Assembly: GCA_010279815.1 (NCBI GenBank)
Contig: QEOQ01000348.1
Location: 334,661-376,785, forward strand
Origin: Brachionus plicatilis
Taxonomy: Eukaryota; Rotifera; Eurotatoria; Ploima; Brachionidae
Reading direction: 5' to 3'
DNA length: 42,125 nucleotides
Position 1 is the stretch's first letter; every line of letters begins with the position of its first letter. The notes beneath the pieces were generated by a model. That model saw only the letters and a list, made by a program, of their open reading frames with translations, had not been told where the DNA came from and made no database searches. The position numbers and the translations under genes were made by a program. Below are positions 1 through 10,462 of this stretch, piece by piece.

Positions 1-131
1 ATATTTTTATAATTTATTATTTTCTTAAAGCTTGGTTGGTTTTCCCTAAAACCTGGATTCGGAGCTTTCTAAAACATGGAGCATGATTTCAATGCTATTA
101 TATCTATAATTTCTAACACACCATAAAATTT

Positions 132-290
132 GGGCCTTTAGTGATAGGTGACCATTTGGTCACATATTATTTGACCAGTATCCCTCGCTAAAATATGTGA
201 CCAAGACTGGCCAGTTCAATTAAATTTTAAAGAGGTAATATGTGACCAGAAATTGATCACCTATTTTTTTGTATGGTCACTTTTATTTTT
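132..290. mobile_element. Partial Merlin-like MITE end (GGG terminus with TGGTCAC-type subterminal repeats)
   Basis: After an AAAATTT stretch the sequence begins GGGCCTTTAG and then carries several close repeats of TGGTCAC / GTGACCA in both orientations up to about 290. The same arrangement (GGG terminus after AAATTT, then many TGGTCAC repeats) is seen in the complete element at 12018-12826, so this is read as a decayed relative. I could not find a matching right end, so the boundary is approximate. Confidence 0.45.
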
Positions 291-759
291 TTTAATTGGA
301 ATAATAATTTATTTAACATTTAACATATTTTTTAACCAGTTTTAATCTAATTTTATTTGATAAATTTACTTCTGCTACTACTACTTTAAATTGATATAAT
401 TTTTTTTTTGATTGTTTTATTTAACAATTATAGCTAAGTGTCAAAATTTATATTTTAGAACTAAATTAAGCAATTAAATTATTATTTTAAATATGAAAAA
501 TTATTCGCCTCTCTTTACTAAATTAAGATCAAACAAGAATTTTAAAGCTTTAAATTCAAATTTGACCAAAGAAAGCAAAAAAAGAAAAGAAGTAAACGAT
601 TTTCTTAACTTAGTTGACTAAATTATTACAGACTCTGTTGAAAAGACTTTATATTCTATATTAATTAATATTCTATATTTTTTTTTCTATCATTTGGCAC
701 TTCTATAATAAAAAAATTATATCTTTTGAACGTTGACCATTAATTAATTAAGTTTAGAC
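291..759. other. AT-rich intergenic DNA, nothing recognised
   Basis: Long A/T runs with no convincing reading frame, repeat copy or RNA gene that I can see. Confidence 0.5.
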
Positions 760-1028
760 CAGAATTGTTTAAAAGTCCCAAAAAAAAGTCCAAGTCAAGA
801 ATTTTTTTAAAATTTGCTAGATCAGGCTTCATATCAAAAAATTTGAATACTCTTGGGTTGTCTAATGCAATAGATTTGCCATAAATCAGAATTTTGTTGC
901 AATTTTAGCATAAATTTCTTCTTCAGTATTTAAAATTTAAAAGCCTGGACTTGGACTTTTGAATGAAAATTAAAAAAAAGTCCGGACTTGGACTTGACTT
1001 GGTACTTTTTATTTTTAAAACAACTTTG
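760..1028. mobile_element. hAT-type MITE, complete copy with perfect 8-bp TSD
   Basis: A 269-bp element starting CAGAATTGTTTAAAAGTC and ending with the inverted CAACTTTG-type terminus. It is flanked by a perfect 8-bp direct repeat GTTTAGAC (752-759 and 1029-1036). A CAG-type terminal inverted repeat plus an 8-bp target duplication is the hallmark of the hAT superfamily. Other copies of the same family are at 3863-4215, 19192-19465, 24298-24550 and 25370-25607. No transposase is encoded. The small open frames that run through it on both strands are by-products of its inverted-repeat sequence. Confidence 0.88.
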
Positions 1029-1036
1029 GTTTAGAC

Positions 1037-1778
1037 AAATAAAGATTTTACTCAAAAAAAAGAAAAGTGCATTTTCATTTAGAAGAAGCTTTCTTTTGGC
1101 GTGTGCTAATTCATTAACTAAAATTACTGATTTTTTACAAATTTTACCAGATGAATATAAAAATGACTTACATTTCATAAAATTACTTAGTTAATTTAAA
1201 AATGTGAATTTATCCTAAAAATCAAGTTTGATGCTAGTTTTTTCAACATTTAATTAAATTTTAGAAAAAATAATTTTTTGTTTAACTTTTTTAAAAACTT
1301 TTATTTATCCTTTGCCTCTATATCAACCAAATTGAAATAAGCAAAGAATTATTGAGGTCTTAATTAGAAACCAGATTACAGAACTCACATTTTTCATCAA
1401 AATTCATACCATATTATTCTTAATTATCCAAATATTGTTCTAATTCAAAAAATAAAATCCAATTTTACAAAACATCCTTCTCTGGCATAAAAAGATGCTC
1501 AAAATCGAGTTATACGTCTATCTGCTGATTTTTAGTTTTTTTAAAGTATAATTATGTTTAATTTATAATTTTAATACGATTTAGAAAAATTAATAAGAAT
1601 AATATCAGTTATGCAAACTTAGGAAAAAAAATTTTTTTTTTTAGTAATTTTAGTTAAAATCATAATAAATCGCCCTTTCTTTTCTTTAAAAAAAATTTTA
1701 AACAAAAAATTGAATTTATTTATTTGGATTTTAAAATACATTTAAAAAATACACAAAACTTAAAAAATAAATAAACTA
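1037..1778. other. AT-rich 3' flank of the LamG membrane-protein gene
   Basis: No coding region recognised. On the minus strand, downstream of the stop codon at 1779, AATAAA hexamers lie around 1715-1720 and would serve as polyadenylation signals for the gene at 1779-7282. Confidence 0.5.
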
Positions 1779-3700
1779 TCAAAAATGAATTTCACTTTTT
1801 TTCTCAATATCAGCTTGATTTGTATTATTGACATAACTTGGAGATGCGCGCATCTTCGGATCCTTGGTAAGACTATTATAGTTGTTGGTATACATAACTG
1901 TCGGACTTGGATTGCTGGTCAAACCGACAGGCTTCTTGACAATCAATCGGTCAATGGTGCCGTACAAAGAATTGGTTTGAAAGTCGTCCAGACTAAAATG
2001 AGCGCTGAGTCGGTCATTAAGCTTGCAATTCTTGAGCTCCAGATCGATGCCGGCGTGCTGCTGGATCACATCTTCCATTGAGCCTGCGCCAGCGTGGCAG
2101 CACATCTTTGACTTTTTGACCAAAGCCCCGTCTGTCTCTCTCGACCAGTAGCCATTGTACGCTTTTCTCTTTATCATGATCAGCGCCAAAACTACCAGGA
2201 ACAACAAACACATGGACAAGAACACACAGCTGAGCATGTACCAGAAAAAAGTGGAGGAAACAAGTGACAAACCAGACCTTTTGCTCATCAGCTCACTAGC
2301 AGACAAACTTTTTTGCATTATCTCATCAGGATACTTGCGCACATTGTACTGAACAAACCGATTGACTATAAACTCATTTGGATCATCCAAATCGGCATCA
2401 CTGCGCCCAATTATGAAGCTAATCGGCTGCACACTCATTTTTGAATTGTGGTAAAAACTTCCAATGGTGTGGTCCAACAACCTGGTGTTCACATACACCC
2501 TCAGACCATCTCTTTGCTCCCAAGTAATGTGCAGACTGTACCACATAAAGTACTTTACTTTGAGGCCTATTTGCGAGTGGTACAACCTATTGGGCAGCTT
2601 TAAATCGACCACAAGAGCCTGCTGACTGAAGTCGTAGAAGACAAAAAAGTTGTAGTTGGAGTCATTGGACTGGGCCGAGTTGGAGATGAGAAAAATTTTT
2701 TTTGGCTCAGTCAAATTACGAGCCGCATAGTTGGTAAAACAAAACACCATTTTGAGAGTGTAGCCATTTTTGCACATGGCCAAATTGCCCAAGCACTTGT
2801 CGCTCACATTGTTGAACACGAGTTTTTGGTCATTGATGAGCAGCATGGACTTGCCGTACTTGGAATCGACCAGAGTGGGCTGACCGCGAACTTCAAGTGC
2901 GCCCATTGAGCTCAGCTTTTCAAAAGAGTCAAAGTCGATGTCAATTGGGTTCTGGGAGTCGAACTCTTGCTCGACTTGGTCCAAATTTTGTGGCTCATGT
3001 TTGATCTTTAGCTTGTGGACGTGAAAAAATGATTCTTTGTGGAGGTCGCCGATCAGGCCGATTGAATGGCCGGTCAAGTGAGACGACCTGAAGTTCAGTT
3101 GTTTCAGGTCGTCTAGATGGTAGTCAAAATAGGTGAGTTGTTTGTCCAGTTGGGTCATGGGCCACTCGATCTGCACCACTTTGTGGCCCAGCCACACCAA
3201 ATTTAGGTCCTTGGGCTCGCTGAACTCGGCAACTAGGCAATTGAGGCTGTTCAGCTCGCCAATGTCCGCCAGCAACACTTGAAAATGCTTGATTACTTTG
3301 GTCTGCTTGGAAGCATAGGCAAGTGAGATTGTGTAGGAAAAAGTGTTGTCTCGGCCCGGTCGAACATAGAGCACTGCCTCGAGGCCGCTTTGGAAGTCTG
3401 TCGAGCCCAGGTAAAAGAGCGACTGCTCAAATACTGACTCCAGTTTGAACATTTTGAAATTGTAGGCCACTTTGAACCAAATGAGCACAGAGAAGCCGAA
3501 TGAGCACAAGTTCTGGGCGTCGATTATGCACGCGTCGAATAAGCTGGGCAAGAAAAAGAACTGTCTTGGACCATTGAGACTAAAGTACCAATTGTCTGTG
3601 CTCGCTGATTTTTTGACCATTGCTCCGCCGCACTCAACTATTTCTTGTTGTTTGTTGTCAAGAGTCAATAGATACATTTTTTCTTCTACTGAGTCAAACT
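1779..3700 (-). CDS. LamG-like type I membrane protein, 3' exon (two LamG-like modules, TM, cytoplasmic tail)
   Basis: Last exon of a minus-strand gene, about 640 residues up to the TGA at 1779-1781. The reading frame stays open upstream of the first ATG (3677) until a TAA, and an AG acceptor at 3701-3702 (or 3719-3720, same phase) joins it in phase to the exon at 5347-7282. Numbered from the ATG, one LamG-like module covers roughly residues 25-190, with the signature GFSVLIWFKV. A second covers roughly 260-460, with KNGYTLKMVF, then GLRVYVNT and a closing FIIGRSDAD stretch. A hydrophobic span at about 476-502 (FWYMLSCVFLSMCLLFLVVL) is followed by KRK and a tail of about 130 residues, giving a type I topology with the LamG modules outside the cell. 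Such proteins usually serve adhesion or recognition; the ligand is unknown. The assignment to the LamG/ConA-like fold is by pattern. Confidence 0.8.
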
Positions 3701-5346
3701 CTGTGCTTATTGTGTATTCTTTTTATGACAAAAATAAATTATTTTTTCTTAATTTTCAAAATTTTAAAGAATTTGTTGAATTAAAGAGATTTTTTTTTTA
3801 AGTTAACTAAAAAAAGAAATTCGGGCCTTGACTGAAAAATTGGCTAAAACATGGAAATAAATCAGAGTTGTTTAAAAGTCCCAAGTTAAAGTCAAAGGTA
3901 AAAGTCAAAAACCACACTTTAATTAATTTATTAAATTATTTAAATTATTTTTTTTTAAAGTAAAGACTAGGAATTTAATTTTAATGATTTAGACATAAAA
4001 ATCAAGACATTTTTAAGTCTAAATTAATATTTGAATTTTTACCGTTCCATGCAGTCATGATCACAGCCCCATGAATTTTTTGTCGCACCGGGCAGTTATT
4101 GTGGCGGTCTAGTTAAAGTCAAAGTCACTAAAATTTAAGTCAAAGTTTGGTCTTAAAAAAAATTTTAATCCGGACTTGGACTTGACTTAAAACTTGTGAC
4201 TTTTAAACAACTTTGAGATAAATCAATTTTTTTAAAGATAAATTTAAATAGATGATTAAAAATTTTAGATGTTTTTTTAGAAAATATTTAAGTGTTAAAT
4301 CAAGAATCATTAAGCTTAAATATTTGCCGAGTCATTGGTAAAAATCTAAAAGTGTTTAGTGGACTCTTATAATTTATTTTTGAATAATAAAATATATTTG
4401 TGAAGAATACTGATGAACATAAATTGAAATATAAAACATTTTTTTATTTTTTTTCCCATTTAATGTTTTTCTTGAATTAATGATGAAATCTCTGAACAAA
4501 AACCTTAAAAGACACTGGCTATTTGGAATGGAAACACAGAAAAACCAAATATTTTTTAATTTATTGAGTTTGTAAATTCTTTAATTCTCTTAATGGTTAA
4601 GTATTTTTTTAAAATTAAATTTAAAATATCTAAAATTAAGAATATTTTTATATTTGAGTGGAAAAGAAAAATTTTGTTTGTCAAAAATTGAAAAATTTCT
4701 TTTTAAAAGGTGACAAAAAATACTTTGAAAAATAAAAAAAATCGATTTAAATTAATAAGAAAAATTTTCAAGAATATATCAAAATTCCTTAAATCGATGT
4801 TAATTATTTTTAATCATTAATACTTGATTAGTTAAAAAAACACAATTTTTATTTTTAACTGAAATTGCTGAAATTGAAAAGGGACTTATTCAAATCATTG
4901 TTGAAAAAATCTTTTTTTTGTCAGCATTTTTTTTAAATGTAATATTATTTAGACGAGAAACCTCCTGAAATATCTTTTTGAAATTCTTTGAAAATTTCTG
5001 TTCAAAAAGAATGACAAAATGGCCAAAATAACATAATAATTCCAAGAAAAAGAAGATTTTTTTAATTTTCACTTTTAAATAATTTTATTTAATTCCAAAA
5101 GAATTTTTTTATTTTATTGAAAATTTTAAACTTTTTTATTGATCCAATTTAAACTCAATAAATTTGGTTAATTTTAAAAAAGGCGAAATCTTAGAAAGGC
5201 TTTTCTTAATTTATAAAAATAAAATCTTAAAAATAATTTGGTGGAATCTGTGAGTAAAATTTTGTGTGAGTAAAAAAAATCAAAATGCCATATATTGGCC
5301 TTCTTGTTTAAATAACTAATTTTAATTAATTTAAACAAAAATTTAC
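3701..5346 (-). other. Intron of the LamG membrane-protein gene
   Basis: The upstream exon ends AAAG with a GTAAAT donor at 5346-5345. The downstream exon follows GCACAG (acceptor at 3701-3702). One base remains before the donor and two after the acceptor, so the frame is preserved. The alternative acceptor at 3719-3720 keeps the same phase. The intron holds a hAT-type MITE (3863-4215) and otherwise AT-rich sequence in which I see no further exon. Confidence 0.65.
3863..4215. mobile_element. hAT-type MITE, longer variant
   Basis: Starts CAGAGTTGTTTAAAAGTC and ends GACTTTTAAACAACTTTG, in perfect inverted orientation. The flanks AAATAAAT (3855-3862) and AGATAAAT (4216-4223) match at 7 of 8 positions, as expected for an aged hAT target duplication. 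The interior differs from the other copies and contains a less AT-rich stretch (about 4040-4110). Confidence 0.85.
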
Positions 5347-7282
5347 CTTTTACATAAAGATTGTAAATTTCTCTGGAACCAATTTTTTTGTTCAAAATAA
5401 ACATCTGGTCCAAAAGAATGGACTCGCTGTAAACAGCGGTTTGTGAGCTGTTCTGAGCTGCAATGCGATCGCGATAGCTGAAAAAAAATTTTCTTGTATT
5501 TTGACTTATCTTATTAGTGAGACCAATGTTAATGACTCCCAAATTTTGAGTTAAATTAAATGATCTTTTTGCCAAATAATTGACCAATTTCTCATCCTCA
5601 AGTATGTCTTCGAAATTGTTTGATTTCATAGCTCCGTAGATATCGCTGGACGAGTAGTATTCAAACAATTGCCGGGTAAACAGTCGATTTCCATTTATGA
5701 ACACACTTAAGCCTTCGAACTCGCTCCAAGTCATTGACAGCATGGTCCACTCTGGTCTCCATACAAACTTTTGCGCTATGCTCCAAAATTTTCGCCTGTA
5801 CAAAAATTCAACTCGCACTTCCCAATTTGATATTTTAATCAGCAGATATTTGGAGAAGTCTGTCACTTTATTGTCTATGAAGTTGTCCACCTTTAAAATT
5901 GTTTTGTCAAATAGATTCAAGTAGGAGACTTTGAACCAAAACGAGACTGTCCACCCATTGACGCAGCTTTGGTCGAATTTGTCGCGTGCATCTTTAAGAC
6001 TTGTCACACACAAATCCTGTGATTGTTCCATTAAATCTAGGCTCAAGCTTGTTTTTGAATGCAAATAAATGGCACCGTTGCGTATGCCGCGCAAAATGTC
6101 TGTTTTATTTTCTATTTTGGCCCAATACTTCAATCTTCCTGATGTCAACACTTCAACTCTATTCTCCACTATGTCAATACTGTCAAAATTTATGAACAAA
6201 TTTTCTAGTTTTTCACTTGGCTCAATTCTTTCGCTGTGGTAAACTGATTTGGTCAAAAGATTTTGCTTCATCAAACTATTCAAATTGCTTGGCATAAAAA
6301 ACTTTGTTGTCAGAAATATTTTTTGAATAGTCGTAGTCGTAGTGGTAATTGTAGTTGTAGCAGTAGTGGTAGTTGTAGCAGTAGTGGTAGTTGTAGCAGT
6401 AGTGGTGGTTGTAGCAGTAGTGGTGGTAATTGTAGCTGAAGTTGTAGCGGTAGTTGTAGCGGTAGTTGTAGCTGTAGTTGTAGCGGTAGTTGTAGTGGAA
6501 GTTGTAGTGGAAGTTGTAGTGGAAGTTGTAGTGGAAGTTGTAGTGGAAGTTGTAGTGGAAGTTGTAGTGGAAGTTGTAGTGGAAGTTGTAGTGGAAGTTG
6601 TAGTAGAAGTTGTAGTGGAAAGTATGGTAGGAGAACATTTTTGGGAATAGCTATCAAATTTGATGACCAAGTGTCGTCTAATTGGTTTGGAAATTTCTGG
6701 CTTACAATTAACAATTTTGCATTTGGCACACTGTATGTAATGTCTGAGCTCATTGCAATAGGCATTTAGATTGTTTTTTGGATTGGCAGCCGGATAGCCA
6801 CAGGTGATGTGAAGCGACTTCGGTTCACATTTTGAATCTTGTGGACAATCGTTGTCAAGGGAGAGACTAGGCTCAGAAGTTACTGTCAAAATATTTTCTT
6901 TTGATAATTTCAATCTACCATCAATATTTTTAATATTAAACAAATATTTATTTTTAATTCTGAGCTGTTTTTTTGGCTCGTATTTCACAGTGGTCAAAGA
7001 TGGTGCATTATTTGCAGTGAAAAGTCCGCGTGAAGTCTTCAAATCACTTAGATTGTACTCTCTACAATTTTGATCAAAAGACTGATCGTAGAGCTCAATT
7101 GTATTTTTCAATTTGGCCATGAAAGCATCATTTGTTTCACTCGAGCACAATTTTGCACTACTTGCATTGATACACTCTAAAAACTTGGAACCTTGTTTAC
7201 AATTCGAGTATTTTGTTTTCGAGTCTGTGGTGAAAAAAGATACAGGCAAACCACATTTGGTCAAGCTGTCAATTCCATAACA
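5347..7282 (-). CDS. LamG-like type I membrane protein, internal exon (Cys-rich region, mucin linker, LamG-like module)
   Basis: A single exon of about 645 residues. It opens directly after an acceptor (TTTTATTCTAG, 7293-7283) with the residues CYGIDS, so the apparent TTG start at 7264 is not a real start. The true start and signal peptide lie further upstream and were not found. Order: two Cys-rich segments (first about 65 residues, then about residues 140-200, with spaced C, CxxC and CxxxxC pairs), a Thr/Ser/Ala-rich mucin-type linker (about residues 215-312), and a LamG-like module (about 370-640) with SCVNGWTVSFWFKVS, a WTMLSMTW strand, GLSVFING and GVINIGL. The exon ends at the AAG|GTAAAT donor, in phase with the next exon. 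Likely an extracellular stalk carrying recognition modules. Codon use is less AT-skewed than the surrounding DNA. Confidence 0.78.
6330..6620 (-). repeat. 12-bp tandem repeat encoding a Thr/Ser-rich mucin-like linker
   Basis: On the plus strand, units of GTAGTGGAAGTT repeat almost perfectly from about 6492 to 6610. They grade into degenerate GTAGTGGTAGTTGTAGCA-type units down to 6330. On the coding strand this reads TTTS and TTTA repeats, a typical O-glycosylated spacer. The array stays in frame throughout. Such arrays change length readily by slippage. Long open frames in the other five frames here are only a consequence of the triplet periodicity. Confidence 0.9.
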
Positions 7283-7402
7283 CTAGAATAAAATTTGGAA
7301 AAAAATTTAAAAAATCATCTTTTTTTTCCGGGTTTAGTCGGCTAGGAGAATCAAAGTTCACTTATTATGGCAATATTATTCTTGTTCTCGGGTTTAGTGA
7401 AC

Positions 7403-7452
7403 CAGAGTTGTTTAAAAGTTCCAAGTCTTAAGTCAAGTCCAAGTACTTCGAT
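7403..7452. mobile_element. hAT-type MITE end (fragment)
   Basis: CAGAGTTGTTTAAAAGTTCC followed by the AAGTCTTAAGTCAAGTCC stretch typical of the family's outer 50 bp. The rest of the element is missing. Confidence 0.6.
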
Positions 7453-8294
7453 TTTGTGACAACCTCAAACTAAAAATCTATCACAAATTCGCTGATTCTG
7501 TGACATGAATGTCACTTAATCGAACAAAAAATATTTATTTACAAAAAAAATTAATTTATTAAAGAAATTCAGTATGGTAACCTAGTCTAAAGGGGTTATA
7601 GGTTAATAGGGTGAACGAATTTGAAAAACCCCTATATCTCCTTCATTTTTAAAGCTACTACCTAAAAAAATATCTTGATATGTAGAACTCGAGGAGAGAA
7701 ATCGAATGATATGTGTGAAATATTTAAAAAAAAAATCGTTATATGCTTTTTTTTCTCTTAAAGTTCGACTACGCCTAATGAGGTGAAAAAGCCTCGAATT
7801 AGTGATTCGGGAGAAGGGTGCTTTAAGGCCCTAGGTAATACTTAAGCTCTAACCTATTTCGCTTGTTAGATTCAGCACATGCTAAAGTATCTAAGAGAAT
7901 TTTTTTAGAATTTTAGGAAATGTCCTTAGGGCTTCATCTAATGGGGTTTTTTTTAGGGCTTAAAAGGTTAAATAGATTTAACCCTATTAGTCAAATAAAT
8001 CACCCAATTAGTCCAAATAAGATTCTATTTAACCCATTTAACCGAATAAGACTATAAAAATGCAGTGACGATATTTTTTAATAATTAAAAAATTGTAATT
8101 TCATTTTCTCTCTCTCTCACTCTCAAAAAATTTTTTTTTTAAAGCCGAGTTTTTATTTCAAACATAAAAAAGCAAATTGTTTAAAAATAAGCTAAAAATG
8201 TCCCAGAAAAAAGAAATTCAATCTAAAAAAAAAATTATAGTGTACAAAATCTAAAATACACAATCAGTGATGTAAATAGTAATAAGCAAAATAA
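7453..8294. other. Non-coding, probable flank of a decayed DNA transposon
   Basis: Contains repeated GGTTAA / TTAACCC motifs (7596-7618, 7965-8050) that recur at 8700-8720 on the far side of the AT-hook/PHD pseudogene, and a CT-rich simple stretch at about 8108-8125. I could not define clean terminal repeats, so the transposon interpretation is tentative. Confidence 0.3.
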
Positions 8295-8585
8295 GAACAA
8301 GAAGAGGCCAAAAATGCCAAAATAGCTAAAAAAGGAACTGGAAGAGGAAGAGGACGACCACGAAAGCTTGTTGAAAGCAAATTAACACCAGATTAAAATG
8401 ATAACTTATCAGAATCCGAAATATTGTGTAGCTCATGTGAAACAAAGATGGCTGAAGAGAAAGAAAACACGCCAAAATGGTTATCTTGTGAAAAGTGCTC
8501 AAATTGGGTTTGTTTTAGTTGTTTGTCAAAAGAATTTAAAAAAAAAACAAAAAAAGAATTTTTATGTGATGATTGTAAAGATTAA
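8295..8585 (+). pseudogene. AT-hook plus PHD-like zinc-finger C-terminus, disabled (probable DNA-transposon relic)
   Basis: In the frame starting at 8295 there is a basic AT-hook (GTGRGRGRPRK), an in-frame TAA, and then a zinc-finger stretch. Its cysteine pattern is CSSC, CEKC, a NWVCFSC segment and a final CDDC before a terminal TAA at 8583-8585. This is the spacing of the C-terminal half of a PHD-like finger. AT-hooks and PHD-like fingers are common at the C-termini of eukaryotic DNA-transposon proteins, but they also occur in chromatin proteins. The internal stop, a second TAA just upstream (8292-8294) and the lack of any N-terminal part show a broken remnant. A different frame through the same DNA is open from 8398 to 8643 but has no recognisable domain. 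Confidence 0.6.
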
Positions 8586-8736
8586 CTTTTACTTTTTTTT
8601 GAATTCGTTAAAACTCACCTTTGTTCTGTTTCGAATAAATTAAATTAAATGAATTAAATAATTTTATTAAAAAATTCCAAAAATTTTTTTTCTAAATGTC
8701 AAATGGGTTAAAAGGGTTAAAATTCTTTTAATAATG

Positions 8737-9019
8737 AAAAAAGTAGAAGACTTCTACTATCTGGGCTCTATGATGCAATCAACAGAAAGTGACTTCAAGA
8801 GACCCAAAGCTCTAGCACATGGAGAAGATCTGGACAGCAAAACATGTCAAAATCGAGCTAAAAATTAAGATTTTCGAGGCATTAGTTCTATGTATTCTAC
8901 TCTATGGCTGTTCATACAAACTCACAGATGGGCAGTTAAGGGTCCTAGCGATGGATAGAAGCAAATGGAGAGAGAACAGAAGAGGACAAGACAAGCCACC
9001 GATTATATCATTAATATAA
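8737..9019 (+). pseudogene. Non-LTR retrotransposon (LINE) reverse-transcriptase C-terminal fragment
   Basis: The frame beginning at 8737 reads KKVEDFYYLGSMMQSTESDF, the typical post-palm segment of LINE reverse transcriptases. A shift of one base near 8815 moves the continuation into the frame that reads MEKIWTAKHVKIELKIKIFE, then LLYGCSYKLT and MDRSKWRE, again standard LINE C-terminal motifs. The expected tract between the last two motifs is shortened. The frameshift and deletions mean it is dead. No 3' tail or target duplication was found. Confidence 0.75.
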
Positions 9020-9288
9020 TTATTAATAATTTTGAAAAAATTTAATAAGTAGATACAAAATTTGAGAAATGGAAGTGGAATATCTATTTGGATAAAGGAA
9101 GGAATCGAGATTGAACAAAATAGTTCAATGATAAATACTGTGCGCACATAATAAGATTTAATAGCACACAATTTTTGTTTTTAGTCTTTATGATCCAAAG
9201 AGGGTCTGAAGGATCCTCAATTCTTCTATCAAAAAATTAAAATTCACTGAGCTCCTCTTTAAAAAAAATTGTATTTATCAAAAATAGT

Positions 9289-9604
9289 GGTATTGTGAAT
9301 TTTGGTATAAAAATAAAAAAAAAATATAAAAAACGCCAGAGCTTAAGTTCTGAATGACCAAAACATGTTTTGTAAATTGTAGCAACTGATACACCTTTTG
9401 TACCACCAGTAAACTGATTCTGCAAAACTCTGCAATAAATCTGCAAATTCAGAAAATTGTGAACTTGGGATATTAAAAAAATCCAACTCGACTTAAAGTG
9501 ATGTATCAGTTGCTACAATATGCAGAACATGTTTTGGTCCTTCACAACTTAAACTATGGCATTTTTAATATTTTTTTTGTTTTTATATCAAAATTTACAA
9601 TGCC
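9289..9604. mobile_element. Palindromic MITE with perfect 9-bp TSD (GG...CC termini)
   Basis: A 316-bp element made of two long, imperfect inverted arms (about 105 bp each) that begin GGTATTGTGAATTTTGGTAT and end with the inverse, ...ACAATGCC. It is flanked by a perfect 9-bp direct repeat AAAAATAGT (9280-9288 and 9605-9613). GG termini with 8-9 bp duplications fit the Merlin superfamily; Mutator-like elements also make 9-bp duplications. No coding capacity. Confidence 0.85.
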
Positions 9605-9613
9605 AAAAATAGT

Positions 9614-10289
9614 TACAATTTTTCAGTTAAATTGTAAATTATAAAAATAAATAGAAAAATAAAATTAATAAAATTATTAAAATTATTATTATTAAAATTA
9701 ATTATTAAGCGATCTTAAACTTTCTGTGATCAATGACAGGACATTTAAAATCAATGTCAATCGTTTATCTTTTTTTGATGCCATCTTCATTCTCGGATAA
9801 GTTTCTGGACTTCAAACTTCTAATTTTGGTTCACCTTTTCATGAGCATAAAAATAACAATAATTGTTACCATAATAGATGAACTATGGTTCACCTGATAA
9901 TCGACTAGACCCTTTTTCCCAATCTTACCGTAATATTTTGGGCCATCAAAAAGCCTAATTTATTTACTAATAAAACAATTAAAATTAAATTAATCATTCT
10001 TTTTTCATCTAAAAAAAAATAATCCCATTTAAACAATTTGGGTATTTTAGTCGAAAAAAAAATTTACAAATAAATAAATAAAACCCGACTAATCGTAGAA
10101 AAATCCAATTTGATTCTACGTGACTAACTATTAGATAGGAAAAAAAATTGCCAAATGCATGCCTAATAGAAATGTCACCTACAAATTTTGAATAGTTTCA
10201 CAAAATAAAAACTGAAATAAAATTTTAATTAAATTTTCCAAATTGGCCACTAATAAATATGGTGGATTTGATCGGTCCAAAAACGTTTA
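9614..10289. other. AT-rich intergenic DNA, nothing recognised
   Basis: No reading frame, repeat copy or RNA gene that I can support. Confidence 0.45.
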
Positions 10290-10460
10290 TCACACTTCAG
10301 TCCAAACTGAGTCGCTCTCGACCAAGAGCCCATTCAAAATGTCATCATCAATACTTTTTCTAATTACCCAAACATTTGTTTGTGTATTCGCATTGTTCAA
10401 TTGAAATAATTTAGAGGAAAGAGGATCGAAATTCTTAAACCTAAAGGTATTCACATAAAC
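10290..10460 (-). pseudogene. LamG-like half-module: isolated exon or gene relic
   Basis: Directly after a potential acceptor (GATAG, 10461-10462) the minus strand is open for 56 codons to a TGA at 10290-10292. It begins VYVNTFRFKNF and contains NVWVIRKSIDDD. The order matches the second half of a LamG-like module in the gene at 1779-7282, where GLRVYVNT is followed about 30 residues later by FIIGRSDAD. The stretch is clearly less AT-rich than its surroundings. It may be a decayed LamG gene, or an upstream exon of the neighbouring gene: GAA|GTGTGA just before the stop would be a phase-0 but weak donor, in phase with the exon starting at 7282. I found no partner exon upstream. Confidence 0.5.
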
Positions 10461-10462
10461 CT

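Noticed and set aside
930..1194. Open frames on both strands at the left end
   Set aside because: They run through or out of the hAT MITE at 760-1028 and show no domain or codon pattern of a gene.
6276..6765. Long alternative frames over the mucin repeat
   Set aside because: The 12-bp repeat is open in nearly all frames. Only the frame continuous with the Cys-rich and LamG-like parts is supported.
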